A DNA stretch of 8,155 nucleotides from Fidelibacterota bacterium (GTDB lineage: Bacteria > Fidelibacterota > UBA8477 > JABMPR01). The stretch spans positions 1 to 8,155 of the forward strand of contig JAUVKO010000085.1 of the NCBI GenBank assembly GCA_030596225.1. Reading direction: 5' to 3'. Positions 1 through 6,118 of the stretch are shown here, one piece after another (position 1 is the first letter of the stretch; every line of letters begins with the position of its first letter). Both the position numbers and the translations under genes were made by a program. Under the pieces are notes generated by a model, which saw only the letters and a program-made list of their open reading frames with translations, was not told the origin of the DNA and made no database searches.

Positions 1-332
1 GTTTGGACCTCCAGACTATCCATACCTGCCACCATGGTTTTATAGTCGGAATAATCCGTAACACAGAATGGAATCACTTGGTCCATACTATCATACAGCT
101 CAGTCATCACGTAGGAATGACCATCCATATTTTCCAGCAAATATTCCAGCGCCCTCAATTTGAGCGTATCCGGGTCAGCTTTGTAGTGATCAAGCGCTTT
201 CTGAATCTCAACCTGATTCTCACCCGCGGAATTCAAGTATTCTGGAGTACTTATGTCGACTTTGGTATGGGAGCAGGAAAAAAAGCTGATCACTGTTAAT
301 CCGGCCAACAAATATTTGAAAATTAAGCGCAT
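1..332 (-). CDS. Lipoprotein, N-terminal part (possible transglutaminase-like family), cut by window edge
   Basis: Open reading frame of 110 codons with no stop before the left edge, so the C-terminal part is missing. The ATG at 332-330 is preceded by a good Shine-Dalgarno site AGGAGA (338-343, 5 nt spacing). Residues 1-20 form a lipoprotein signal peptide: MRLIFKYLLAGL, then a lipobox ending ISFFSC with the acylated Cys at 20. The mature start (HYKADPDTLKLRALEYLLENM, about residues 49-69) resembles the N-terminal region of Bacteroidota lipoproteins annotated as transglutaminase-domain proteins, where a helical segment of the type 'HY..D.LKL.AA.FLIENM' precedes the catalytic domain. No catalytic Cys/His/Asp can be seen because that part lies outside the window. 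The lipoprotein call is firm; the family is from memory of the motif. It is 236 nt downstream of the LolA-like gene in the same direction, separated by a large palindrome, so co-transcription is uncertain. Confidence 0.8.
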   Translation of the reverse strand, partial: MRLIFKYLLAGLTVISFFSCSHTKVDISTPEYLNSAGENQVEIQKALDHYKADPDTLKLRALEYLLENMDGHSYVMTELYDSMDQVIPFCVTDYSDYKTMVAGMDSLEVQ

Positions 333-407
333 GAAAGTCTCCTGGATTAGCTGTTACGATGCACACCCGAAAATGAAAAAATTCCAAAGGTATCCAAGCT
401 GAAATTT

Positions 408-519
408 GGGGCGGGTTTCCACTAAATAGAGATTAATGGCTTGCGTATGTATGGGCGTATCATGATACGCCCGTACTTCTGTCATCATCACAGTTCTCTA
501 CTTAGTAAAAACCCGCCCC
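408..519 (-). repeat. Nested palindromic element with 25-bp outer stem
   Basis: The outer arms are 408-432 and 495-519. They begin GGGGCGGGTTT on one side and end AAACCCGCCCC on the other, and are inverted copies of each other at 22 of 25 positions. The three differences are all transitions that leave G-U pairs in the minus-strand RNA, so that RNA can form an unbroken 25-bp stem, whereas the plus-strand RNA would have A-C mismatches. A second, perfect palindrome (453-472) lies between the arms. The element is downstream of the LolA-like gene and upstream of the lipoprotein gene. It is not followed by a U-tract in the minus direction, so it is not a classical intrinsic terminator; it could protect the 3' end of the mRNA or be a REP-like interspersed element. 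Nothing else with gene-like character is visible in 333-568. Confidence 0.75.
449..476. repeat. Perfect 20-bp palindrome inside the nested element
   Basis: Positions 453-472 read GGGCGTATCATGATACGCCC, identical to their own reverse complement. The symmetry extends to 449-476 (GTAT/GTAC flanks) with one mismatched pair (452/473), which would be a G-U wobble in a plus-strand RNA. With a GC-rich outer half and AT-rich centre it resembles the short intergenic palindromes scattered through many environmental bacterial genomes. It could equally be a binding site for a dimeric protein. Confidence 0.7.
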
Positions 520-528
520 TTTGGGATT

Positions 529-566
529 GTCAGTATTCACTTCTGTATTCTGACTACTGACTTCTG
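529..566. repeat. Low-complexity CTGA/TTCTG micro-repeats with small inverted repeat
   Basis: The short motif ACTTCTG occurs twice (539-545 and 560-566), 21 bases apart. GTCAGTA (529-535) is the inverse of TACTGAC (555-561). The stretch begins 3 bases after the stop of the LolA-like gene in the minus direction and leads into the nested palindrome. It looks like degenerate short-motif intergenic sequence rather than a gene. Confidence 0.4.
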
Positions 567-568
567 CT

Positions 569-1330
569 CTATTTCCTCAACGCCGCTTTGGTAAACAAAT
601 GCTCTGGGATATCCTGGTCAAACTTAATGGAATCGATAATAAATTCGGTACCCTTACCTTTTTTGAGAACATCTTTAAAGATCATATGTTTGGGATACCA
701 ACGCCCCTGCACTTTGAATACTTCTGTGATCTCTGTTGTCTTCAACAACTTGCCACTGCGGGCATAACGTTCTTCTTTCAGAGCGATCCAGCGCTTGGAA
801 TCCACCCACACTTTACGCTTGGCATAGGCGATATCATCACGCTTGGCAATAAGCTCAACCACCAAGGTTGGCCGATCACCCACCGTCTCCTCTGCGATCA
901 CAGTGCAGTCATAGGCTTCTTCCAGCTCTTCGGCTTCTGTAAAGTCTTCATAGGAAAGGTCAGAGCCCATTACTGACTGCCGTAACATGTGCCCGGCGAT
1001 CTGAATAACCCGATTAGTCCCTGGAGAATAGATCCAGAGCTTATCATCCAGCTTCAACATTTTGGTGCCTTTCTCCCGGGGAGGAGAGAGGTATTCACTG
1101 AATGATTTTTTATCGCTGATCATATAGCCTCGAGAGGTAATGGTCCGACTACTACGGCGTCCATGAACAATCATGGTAGATTCTACGATCTGGTTTTCAG
1201 ATACCATATTATAATCAATACGCTCCATGACCTCTAAGCCATCAGGCCAGTTCTGGGCAGCTATATCTGCAGTTGGAAAGGCGATCAGTATCGTCCCTGT
1301 GATCATTAATAACTTAGTTCTTAATTTCAT
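569..1330 (-). CDS. LolA-like outer membrane lipoprotein-sorting protein
   Basis: 253 residues with an N-terminal signal peptide (about 1-25, hydrophobic MITGTILIAF core, cleavage near AAQ). The segment at about 81-130 carries the family hallmarks SPPREKGTKMLKL, a LWIYSPGTNR-type strand and HMLRQSVMGSDLSYEDF, which I recognise as the COG2834 / LolA_like (PF17131) family. Members have an LolA-type half-barrel fold that binds lipid or acyl chains in the periplasm and are often encoded beside RND (MMPL) or ABC exporters. The C-terminal half (about 160-245) is regular strand-rich sequence ending FTKAALRK and a TAG stop. It is the last gene of the transporter cluster, so it may accept or deliver the lipidic cargo handled by the permeases. 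Its own ribosome site is weak (AAGGGA, about 10 nt before the ATG). The 165-nt leader holds competing hairpins and a stranded Shine-Dalgarno sequence. Family call is strong; substrate is unknown. Confidence 0.9.
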   Translation of the reverse strand: MKLRTKLLMITGTILIAFPTADIAAQNWPDGLEVMERIDYNMVSENQIVESTMIVHGRRSSRTITSRGYMISDKKSFSEYLSPPREKGTKMLKLDDKLWIYSPGTNRVIQIAGHMLRQSVMGSDLSYEDFTEAEELEEAYDCTVIAEETVGDRPTLVVELIAKRDDIAYAKRKVWVDSKRWIALKEERYARSGKLLKTTEITEVFKVQGRWYPKHMIFKDVLKKGKGTEFIIDSIKFDQDIPEHLFTKAALRK

Positions 1331-1352
1331 TTAATTATTTCCCTTTTGCTCT

Positions 1353-1420
1353 AAACCTGTTTTCAAGCGCGAAGCGGTCAAACAGGTTTCAAATATTCCA
1401 GGTATGATTGAAACCTGTTT
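1353..1420 (-). repeat. Three-arm inverted repeat able to form two exclusive hairpins
   Basis: Three related arms lie in the leader of the LolA-like gene: AAACCTGTTT at 1353-1362, its inverse AAACAGGTTT at 1380-1389 (extending to AAACAGGTTTCAA at 1380-1392), and TTGAAACCTGTTT at 1408-1420. The middle arm can pair with the right arm (13 bp, 15-nt loop) or with the left arm (10 bp, 17-nt loop), but not both. In the minus-strand transcript the 13-bp hairpin forms first, and the alternative partner lies only about 22 nt before the start codon. This has the geometry of a two-state leader, but could simply be a decayed interspersed repeat. Confidence 0.65.
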
Positions 1421-1427
1421 AGCTTGT

Positions 1428-1452
1428 CCATCGTAGCCTTGTGCGAAGATGG
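1428..1452. repeat. Short inverted repeat resembling an interspersed intergenic motif
   Basis: CCATC at 1428-1432 faces GATGG at 1448-1452 around a GTAGCCTTGTGCGAA centre. The pattern (minus strand: CCATCTTCGC, then GCTACGATGG) is reminiscent of motifs repeated between genes in several uncultivated lineages. The stem is only 5 bp, so the call rests on resemblance; it adjoins the three-arm repeat and may be part of the same insertion. Confidence 0.35.
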
Positions 1453-1464
1453 GTCGTCGTTACT

Positions 1465-1471
1465 CTCCTCC
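1465..1471 (-). promoter_or_regulatory. Stranded Shine-Dalgarno sequence GGAGGAG with no start codon
   Basis: On the minus strand CCGGAGGAGAG is a strong ribosome site, but no ATG, GTG or TTG follows at usable distance (next bases TAACGACGACCC). It lies just after the third permease, about 135 nt before the LolA-like start, with the repeat block 1353-1452 in between. It may be the original ribosome site of the LolA-like gene, separated from it by insertion. Confidence 0.4.
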
Positions 1472-1495
1472 GGAAATTGGTTGAATTTTGACAAA

Positions 1496-2779
1496 TCATG
1501 TTTCCAGTTCCTTGAACAATGACGCCGTTTGTCGTTTGTAAATACCTCGTCCTGAAACCAGGGAGCCAAGAAATGGTGCGATGAGTCCGGGAACAAATCC
1601 TACATAGAAGCAGGCAGGTATGATTTTTCCTCGGATGATATTTGGATAATAAATACCATCACCTGTGTTAGCGGTCATATTACCCAGATCAATACCATAT
1701 TCCTGAAGCAACCATACACCTACTAAGCCAATAGACGTTCCGATAATAGTCCCGATGACACCGATAATGGAAGATTCTACTAGCATGGATCGATAGATAT
1801 GACCTTTCCCCTCACCCACAGCCAGGCGTAAACCCATTTCACCATAACGACGTAAACCATTCATCAGACCTGAGTTCCAGAGTACCACAAACATGATCAA
1901 AATAAAAACCGTTGAGATGATGAACATAAAGGAGCCCATAAACTGCATCATAGCACCAAATTCGTTGGAGTCTTCAAACCGCAAGGCTATGGGAGAATAG
2001 GGATCATCAACATTTTTTAAATTGTTGTTGACCCAATCTGAAACGACCAGAGCTCTTTCGCTCTCATATTCATCATCTATGAAAAATCCCAAGATCTCAG
2101 TACTTCCGCCATTCAAATCCAGGGCCATACGAGCACCTTCAATATCAGCGATGATGGCTCCACCCTTGTCCAGAGCAGCGATACCAAAAACCACCATACC
2201 TGAAACCCTGAAGTTTTGAAATGACATGGAACCATTTACAGTAGACGTCATGAGGGTTACCATATCATCAACATTTAACTGATATGCTTCTGCCATACTC
2301 TTGGCAATGAGAATATCAAATGGATCCTGGGGTAAATTACCTTCCACAACAGATTCCCGAAGATTGAGATAATCCAACTCCGTGCTGTTGGGACTGATCA
2401 GATCAGCTGCCAGAGCACTTACGGTTGTTTGAGCGCGAGTCTCTCCATTTTCGTCAGGGATATCCAATAAACCACCAAAGCGGGTCCGGGATTTCCAGAT
2501 CATGTCAGGAAATTGTGCTTCTAAACCTTCAATTAATTCATCAGCGTTATCCATGGCTAGATCCAATGGCATCTGATACCGATTTTCATAGAAACTCTGG
2601 GACATGAGCTTGACATGTCCTGCATCAAGATGAGAACTCAATTGAATCATATCAGGCATTACACCACCGATATACCCTGTCATGGTAACGGTTAAGGCGG
2701 TTCCAATGATCACAGTAAGAATGGGAAAGAGACTGCGTGAGCGATCTCGAAGAATTCCGGCTAAAAGAAATTTTATCAT
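1496..2779 (-). CDS. ABC transporter permease, FtsX/MacB type (third, distinct permease)
   Basis: 427 residues with the MacB/LolC layout: cytoplasmic N-terminus rich in Arg (ILRDRSRS), TM1 at about 17-40, a large periplasmic domain (about 41-279), then the FtsX core with TM2 about 280-303, TM3 about 333-357 and TM4 about 386-410. The cytoplasmic loop after TM2 (RRYGEMGLRLAVG, about 311-323) matches the coupling-helix motif 'R..EMG.L.A.G' that contacts the ATPase. Early periplasmic sequence (HLDAGHVKLMSQSFYENR) is typical of the COG4591 lipoprotein-release permease group. Its ATG overlaps the stop of the preceding permease by four bases (ATGA, 2776-2779), so the two are translationally coupled and probably form a heterodimer, as LolC and LolE do. 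It is not a copy of the other two permeases; only the overall architecture is shared. Confidence 0.9.
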   Translation of the reverse strand: MIKFLLAGILRDRSRSLFPILTVIIGTALTVTMTGYIGGVMPDMIQLSSHLDAGHVKLMSQSFYENRYQMPLDLAMDNADELIEGLEAQFPDMIWKSRTRFGGLLDIPDENGETRAQTTVSALAADLISPNSTELDYLNLRESVVEGNLPQDPFDILIAKSMAEAYQLNVDDMVTLMTSTVNGSMSFQNFRVSGMVVFGIAALDKGGAIIADIEGARMALDLNGGSTEILGFFIDDEYESERALVVSDWVNNNLKNVDDPYSPIALRFEDSNEFGAMMQFMGSFMFIISTVFILIMFVVLWNSGLMNGLRRYGEMGLRLAVGEGKGHIYRSMLVESSIIGVIGTIIGTSIGLVGVWLLQEYGIDLGNMTANTGDGIYYPNIIRGKIIPACFYVGFVPGLIAPFLGSLVSGRGIYKRQTASLFKELET

Positions 2780-3951
2780 GACATTTTCCCCCTTAATGCA
2801 TCAGTTGGTTTCAGTTTGGCCAGTTTACGAACAGGGATAAAGCTAGTTATCGTGACTGTAATTAGAACAATGATAATAGTCCCGACTATTAAACCAAAAG
2901 AGTACGCTGGAAACAGTGTTTGGGGCAAAACTATGCCGAAATTATCCATATCCATGGGTATGGATAAGCCTTTTATGGCATTGAGGTAAAGCAGGGGACC
3001 ACCATAAAGGGTAGCTAGAACGACAGCAAAAAAACCATGCATTCCGCCTTCCAGAGTGAACAGTTTAATCAAAGTCACACGTGTCATACCCAGAGCCATA
3101 AGAGTTCCCATTTCCTGGCGACGTCTCCAGATGGAAAGGACCTGTGTGTCAAAAACTGCTAGAAGTGCCAGCGCCATCAATACGCCATACATAATACTGC
3201 CTCCGGCACTTTTCATCTCTACCATTTCTCTAATACTTTTTGTAAGTGCAAAAAGACTTTGGTATTTCCATGTGGACTCTGGTAATTCGCCTGAATAGTG
3301 TTTGTCAACAACCAGCATGGTGGCTTCATTCTCAAGACGCGTGATATCCTGAAGTAAGGCCAGATTCGCATAAACGCTTCCGATGTCAATTGTCGCGTTT
3401 TGGGTCGACATGACGTGGACAACCTGGGCATCTCGTGCGTCATAGGCACCATTCCCATCACGCCATTGTAAGGTAAAAACATCTCCTGCTGTGGCATTAA
3501 TGCTTTTTGCCATGCGATGACCCAGCATAATGGGCAGGAATCCATTAGACTCTACTGTCAATTCAGAGGTGGGGATATTCATCACTGATTGTTTCGGATC
3601 GACACCCCGTAGCATGACATTCTTCAGTCGATTATCCGGGTATATAGCACCCTGATAAAGCATGACAGGTGTCATTACACCGGCATTGATAAGTGGGTCG
3701 AAAACCTCTGGAATTATACTGTGTGCATCTGGGAGGGATAAGGGATTATAAGGATCGTATACTTCACACCAATATTGACCGCTCCCAAGGTCTGTATCTT
3801 CAGAAATACGGATACTTTGATCCTGCATTCCATTATACATACCCTTTAGATAAATGATGGACAGGAATGCAAGTGAAAGTACAAAGACATTCAGCCATGT
3901 GCGTATTCCAGCCCCTTTTAAATTTCGATATGCTAATTTGAGGATGACCAT
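2776..3951 (-). CDS. ABC transporter permease, FtsX/LolE type (tandem copy 2)
   Basis: 391 residues with four membrane segments in MacB order: TM1 about 18-36, periplasmic domain about 38-250, TM2 about 253-273, TM3 about 303-324, TM4 about 351-373. The coupling loop RRRQEMGTLMALGMTR follows TM2 and the family C-terminal motif PVRKLAKLKPTDALRGK ends the protein. It aligns without a single gap to the neighbouring permease at 4046-5221. A hand count gives about 72 differences in 391, so roughly 80% identity, with changes spread throughout and mostly conservative. Start is ATG with a strong AGGAGG site 8 nt upstream. It overlaps the third permease by ATGA at its end. Probable role: one half of the inner-membrane channel paired with the third permease. 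Divergence without frame damage suggests both copies are kept functional. Confidence 0.92.
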   Translation of the reverse strand: MVILKLAYRNLKGAGIRTWLNVFVLSLAFLSIIYLKGMYNGMQDQSIRISEDTDLGSGQYWCEVYDPYNPLSLPDAHSIIPEVFDPLINAGVMTPVMLYQGAIYPDNRLKNVMLRGVDPKQSVMNIPTSELTVESNGFLPIMLGHRMAKSINATAGDVFTLQWRDGNGAYDARDAQVVHVMSTQNATIDIGSVYANLALLQDITRLENEATMLVVDKHYSGELPESTWKYQSLFALTKSIREMVEMKSAGGSIMYGVLMALALLAVFDTQVLSIWRRRQEMGTLMALGMTRVTLIKLFTLEGGMHGFFAVVLATLYGGPLLYLNAIKGLSIPMDMDNFGIVLPQTLFPAYSFGLIVGTIIIVLITVTITSFIPVRKLAKLKPTDALRGKMS

Positions 3952-4049
3952 AATTGTGTCCTCCTTTTTATTGGTTTAATTCTTTTAACCAGCTGTTGAA
4001 CCTCGATAGATCGGTTCCAGATTATTTTTCTTTGCTTAATTTCCATCAT
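3933..4049 (-). other. 38-codon basic ORF bridging the two tandem permeases (possible duplication scar)
   Basis: After the upstream permease the frame ATGATGGAAATTAAG starts with an ATGA overlap on its stop codon (4046-4049), exactly as the third permease starts at the end of the second copy (ATGATAAAATTT). It runs 38 codons (MMEIKQRKIIWNRS..., very rich in Lys/Arg) and ends inside the start of the next permease in another frame. It may be a decayed 5' end of the third permease gene, left when the permease and junction were duplicated, or a leader that keeps ribosomes loaded. No family is recognised; it is probably not a functional protein. Confidence 0.3.
3960..3965 (-). promoter_or_regulatory. 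Strong ribosome binding site AGGAGG for tandem permease copy 2
   Basis: A full AGGAGG stands 8 nt before the ATG at 3951. It contrasts with the weaker AAGGAA and TTG start of the otherwise near-identical first copy. Confidence 0.8.
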
Positions 4050-5221
4050 GACATTTTTCCCCGCAGCGCATCGGTTGGTTTCAGTTTGGCCAGCTTCCTT
4101 ACAGGAATAAAACTGGTTATGGTAACGGCAATGAGAACAATAATAATAGTTCCGAACACAAGACCCATAGAATAGGTGGGATAAAGAACTTGAGGCAAGA
4201 CCATCCCAAAACTATCCACATCCATGGGCATAGATAAACCATTGACCGCATTAAGATATAAAAGTGGAGCCCCGTAAAGTGTAGCCAGTACGACGGCAAA
4301 AAATCCATGCATGCCACCTTCCAGGGTCAAAAGATTTATCAACAACATGCGTGTCAACCCCAATGCCATGAGTGACCCCATTTCCAGGCGACGACGCCAG
4401 ATAGACAAAACCTGTGTATCAAAAACCGCCAGTAGAGCCAGTGCCATGAGTACACCATACATGACGGCTCCCCCTGCCTGCTCCATTTCCATCATATCCC
4501 GAAGATCTTTTGTCAGTGCGAGGAGGCTCATGTATTTCCACGTTGATTCAGGCAATTCACTTGAATAAGCTTTATCCATAACCAGCATAGTGGCTTCGTT
4601 TTCCAAGCGTGTGATATTCTGGAGCAGTGTGAGATCTAAATAGACATTCCCAATATCAATTGTTGAGTTCTCTGTGGTCATGATATGAACAACCTGTATA
4701 TCTCTGGCATTATAAACGCCATTGCCATCACGCCACTGTAGGGTAAAGATATCCCCTTCCACAGCATTTATGCTATTAGCCATACGATGTCCAAGCATGA
4801 CTGGGAGATAGCCATTTGACTCCACATCTAATTTGGAGCTGGGAATATTCATTACCTGTTGGCTTGGATCTACCCCTCTTAACATGACATTCTTCAGGCG
4901 GTTATCCGGATAGATCACACCCTGGTATAGCATGACTGGTGTCATTGCTCCGGCATCGATCAGAAACTCAAAAACCAAAGGGATTTCGTCGTGAGCATTT
5001 GGGAGCGACAATGGATCATAGGGATCATAGGTCTCACACCAATATTGACCGCTGCCCATATCTGTATCTTCAGAAATACGGATACTTTGATCCTGCATTC
5101 CGTTGTACATACCTTTGAGATAAACAATAGATAGGAATGCCAATGAAAGGACAAACACATTAAGCCAGGTTCTGATACCTGCCCTAATCAAATTGCGATA
5201 TGCCAGTTTAAGGATGACCAA
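4046..5221 (-). CDS. ABC transporter permease, FtsX/LolE type (tandem copy 1), TTG start
   Basis: 391 residues, same layout as copy 2: TM1 about 18-36, periplasmic domain about 38-250, TM2 about 253-273, coupling loop RRRLEMGSLMALGLTR (about 276-291), TM3 about 303-324, TM4 about 351-373, C-terminal PVRKLAKLKPTDALRGKMS. The start codon is TTG: it aligns residue for residue with the ATG of copy 2 (MVILKLAYRNL) and has AAGGAA 9 nt upstream. It begins 14 nt after the ATPase stop. Conserved identical blocks include QDQSIRISEDTD, PDNRLKNVMLRGVDP, QWRDGNG and EGGMHGFFAVVLATLYG. Probable partners are the ATPase just upstream and the third permease. Together with copy 2 it gives the cluster three permeases where a LolCDE-type complex needs two, so alternative complexes or a copy-specific cargo are possible. 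Confidence 0.92.
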   Translation of the reverse strand: MVILKLAYRNLIRAGIRTWLNVFVLSLAFLSIVYLKGMYNGMQDQSIRISEDTDMGSGQYWCETYDPYDPLSLPNAHDEIPLVFEFLIDAGAMTPVMLYQGVIYPDNRLKNVMLRGVDPSQQVMNIPSSKLDVESNGYLPVMLGHRMANSINAVEGDIFTLQWRDGNGVYNARDIQVVHIMTTENSTIDIGNVYLDLTLLQNITRLENEATMLVMDKAYSSELPESTWKYMSLLALTKDLRDMMEMEQAGGAVMYGVLMALALLAVFDTQVLSIWRRRLEMGSLMALGLTRMLLINLLTLEGGMHGFFAVVLATLYGAPLLYLNAVNGLSMPMDVDSFGMVLPQVLYPTYSMGLVFGTIIIVLIAVTITSFIPVRKLAKLKPTDALRGKMS

Positions 5222-5230
5222 GATTCGGTT

Positions 5231-5236
5231 TTCCTT
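5231..5236 (-). promoter_or_regulatory. Ribosome binding site AAGGAA deciding the TTG start of permease copy 1
   Basis: AAGGAA lies 9 nt before the TTG at 5221 and touches the TAA stop of the ATPase (5236-5238). With the paralogue alignment it supports TTG as the true start; no in-frame ATG lies near enough to match. Confidence 0.6.
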
Positions 5237-5928
5237 TATTTCACTTCGTCTTTAACCACTTCTCCATCTTCCAGAGAAATGATTCGTTTCATATACTGCA
5301 TGACCTTCTCATCATGGGTGGCAAACAGGAATGTTGTATCTAAATCAGCATTCAGCTTTTCCATGGTTTGCAGAATATGATGAGAGTTTTTAGCATCCAG
5401 GTTGGCCGTGGGTTCATCTGCCAATATTAAGGCCGGTTTTTTAACCATGGCCCGGGCGATGGCTACACGTTGAGATTCACCACCTGACAGCTGAGCAGGA
5501 CGCATCTCTGCTTTATCCGTCAAACCAAGCCAATCCAAGGCATCCATGACCATCTTCTTTCTTTCATCATTGCTTTTTCCCAGCAAAAGTAGGGGAAATT
5601 CAACATTCTCAAAAACTGAATAAACTGGGAGCAGGTTGTAGGTCTGAAAAATAAATCCAATATGCTGATTCCTGAGCCATGCTGCCTGCTTGTGGGAAAG
5701 CGATCCAATATTGTGATCCAGAACTGTTACAGAGCCGCTGGTGGGGATATCAAGTGACCCAACGACATTCAACAGGGTAGTCTTTCCAGAACCACTGGGA
5801 CCAACCAGACCGACAAATTCACCTTTTCCAATGTCAATATTGACATCTTTTAGTGCAACAAACTCACGATCAGCTACCGGATAAGTTTTGACGAGATCAT
5901 GGGTGTGGATCAATTTTGTTTCAATCAT
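5236..5928 (-). CDS. ABC transporter ATP-binding protein, LolD/MacB type
   Basis: 230 residues, the usual length for stand-alone LolD-like ATPases. Ordered motifs: Walker A GPSGSGKTT at 43-51, Q-loop Gln at 95 (GFIFQTYNLLP), signature LSGGE at 147-151 followed by SQRVAIARA, Walker B LILADE at 167-172 with catalytic Glu 172, D-loop NLD at 176-178 and H-loop His at 205 (FATHD). All catalytic residues are intact. The sequence fits the MacB/LolD/FtsE subfamily (COG1136), whose members power permeases of the FtsX fold such as those directly downstream. The ATG at 5928 has a good GGGAG site 6 nt upstream. A 190-nt gap with a palindromic element separates it from the barrel gene. It is the only ATPase here, so it presumably serves all three permeases. 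It acts at the cytoplasmic face of the inner membrane. Confidence 0.96.
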   Translation of the reverse strand: MIETKLIHTHDLVKTYPVADREFVALKDVNIDIGKGEFVGLVGPSGSGKTTLLNVVGSLDIPTSGSVTVLDHNIGSLSHKQAAWLRNQHIGFIFQTYNLLPVYSVFENVEFPLLLLGKSNDERKKMVMDALDWLGLTDKAEMRPAQLSGGESQRVAIARAMVKKPALILADEPTANLDAKNSHHILQTMEKLNADLDTTFLFATHDEKVMQYMKRIISLEDGEVVKDEVK

Positions 5929-5991
5929 TTTTATCTCCCATTCATATTTTTTTAATTTTATTCAAACCCACCTTACATTTTTGCCAACCAG

Positions 5992-6072
5992 TCACACTAA
6001 GTGTTATCCTGCTTGCCAGGCGTAGTTCTTTGAACGTAGACTGGAGCCTGTCGAAGGACAAACGAAGTGTGA
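5992..6072. repeat. 81-bp imperfect palindromic element between barrel and ATPase genes
   Basis: The ends TCACACT (5992-5998) and AGTGTGA (6066-6072) are perfect inverses. The centre has CCAG (6016-6019) facing CTGG (6041-6044) and GTTC-TTT-GAAC (6025-6035). Intermediate parts are partly complementary, so the whole folds as one long interrupted hairpin centred near 6031. The right half contains GGAGCCTGTCGAAGGAC, a motif resembling 'CTTCGACAGGCTC' intergenic repeats known from many environmental genomes. It fills most of the 190-nt gap 5929-6118, where I see no gene. Confidence 0.6.
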
Positions 6073-6118
6073 TATATGATGAATGTGTTTTCATATGTTA
6101 AATTTGTTTCATCCATAA

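Noticed and set aside
3..299. 98-codon plus-strand frame at the left edge
   Set aside because: Opposite a lipoprotein frame that has a good ribosome site, signal peptide and lipobox; the plus-strand product has no recognisable features.
408..519. Reading the nested palindrome as an intrinsic terminator
   Set aside because: No U-rich tract follows the stem in the minus direction, and the stem is long and split by a 62-nt loop.
599..976. 125-codon plus-strand frame opposite the LolA-like gene
   Set aside because: Antisense shadow of a well-recognised gene; no ribosome site and no domain features.
1353..1420. CRISPR-like array from the repeated AAACCTGTTT arms
   Set aside because: Only three short arms in alternating orientation, irregular spacers, no cas genes.
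1378..1596. 72-codon minus-strand frame crossing the end of the third permease and the leader repeats
   Set aside because: Its first half is antiphase to a clear FtsX-type protein, it runs through the inverted repeats, and its sequence resembles no family.
1496..5928. Naming the ABC genes as lolC, lolD and lolE
   Set aside because: The ATPase and permeases share the family architecture, but three permeases, a barrel and a TetR gene do not match the canonical lipoprotein-release operon, so symbols would overstate the evidence.
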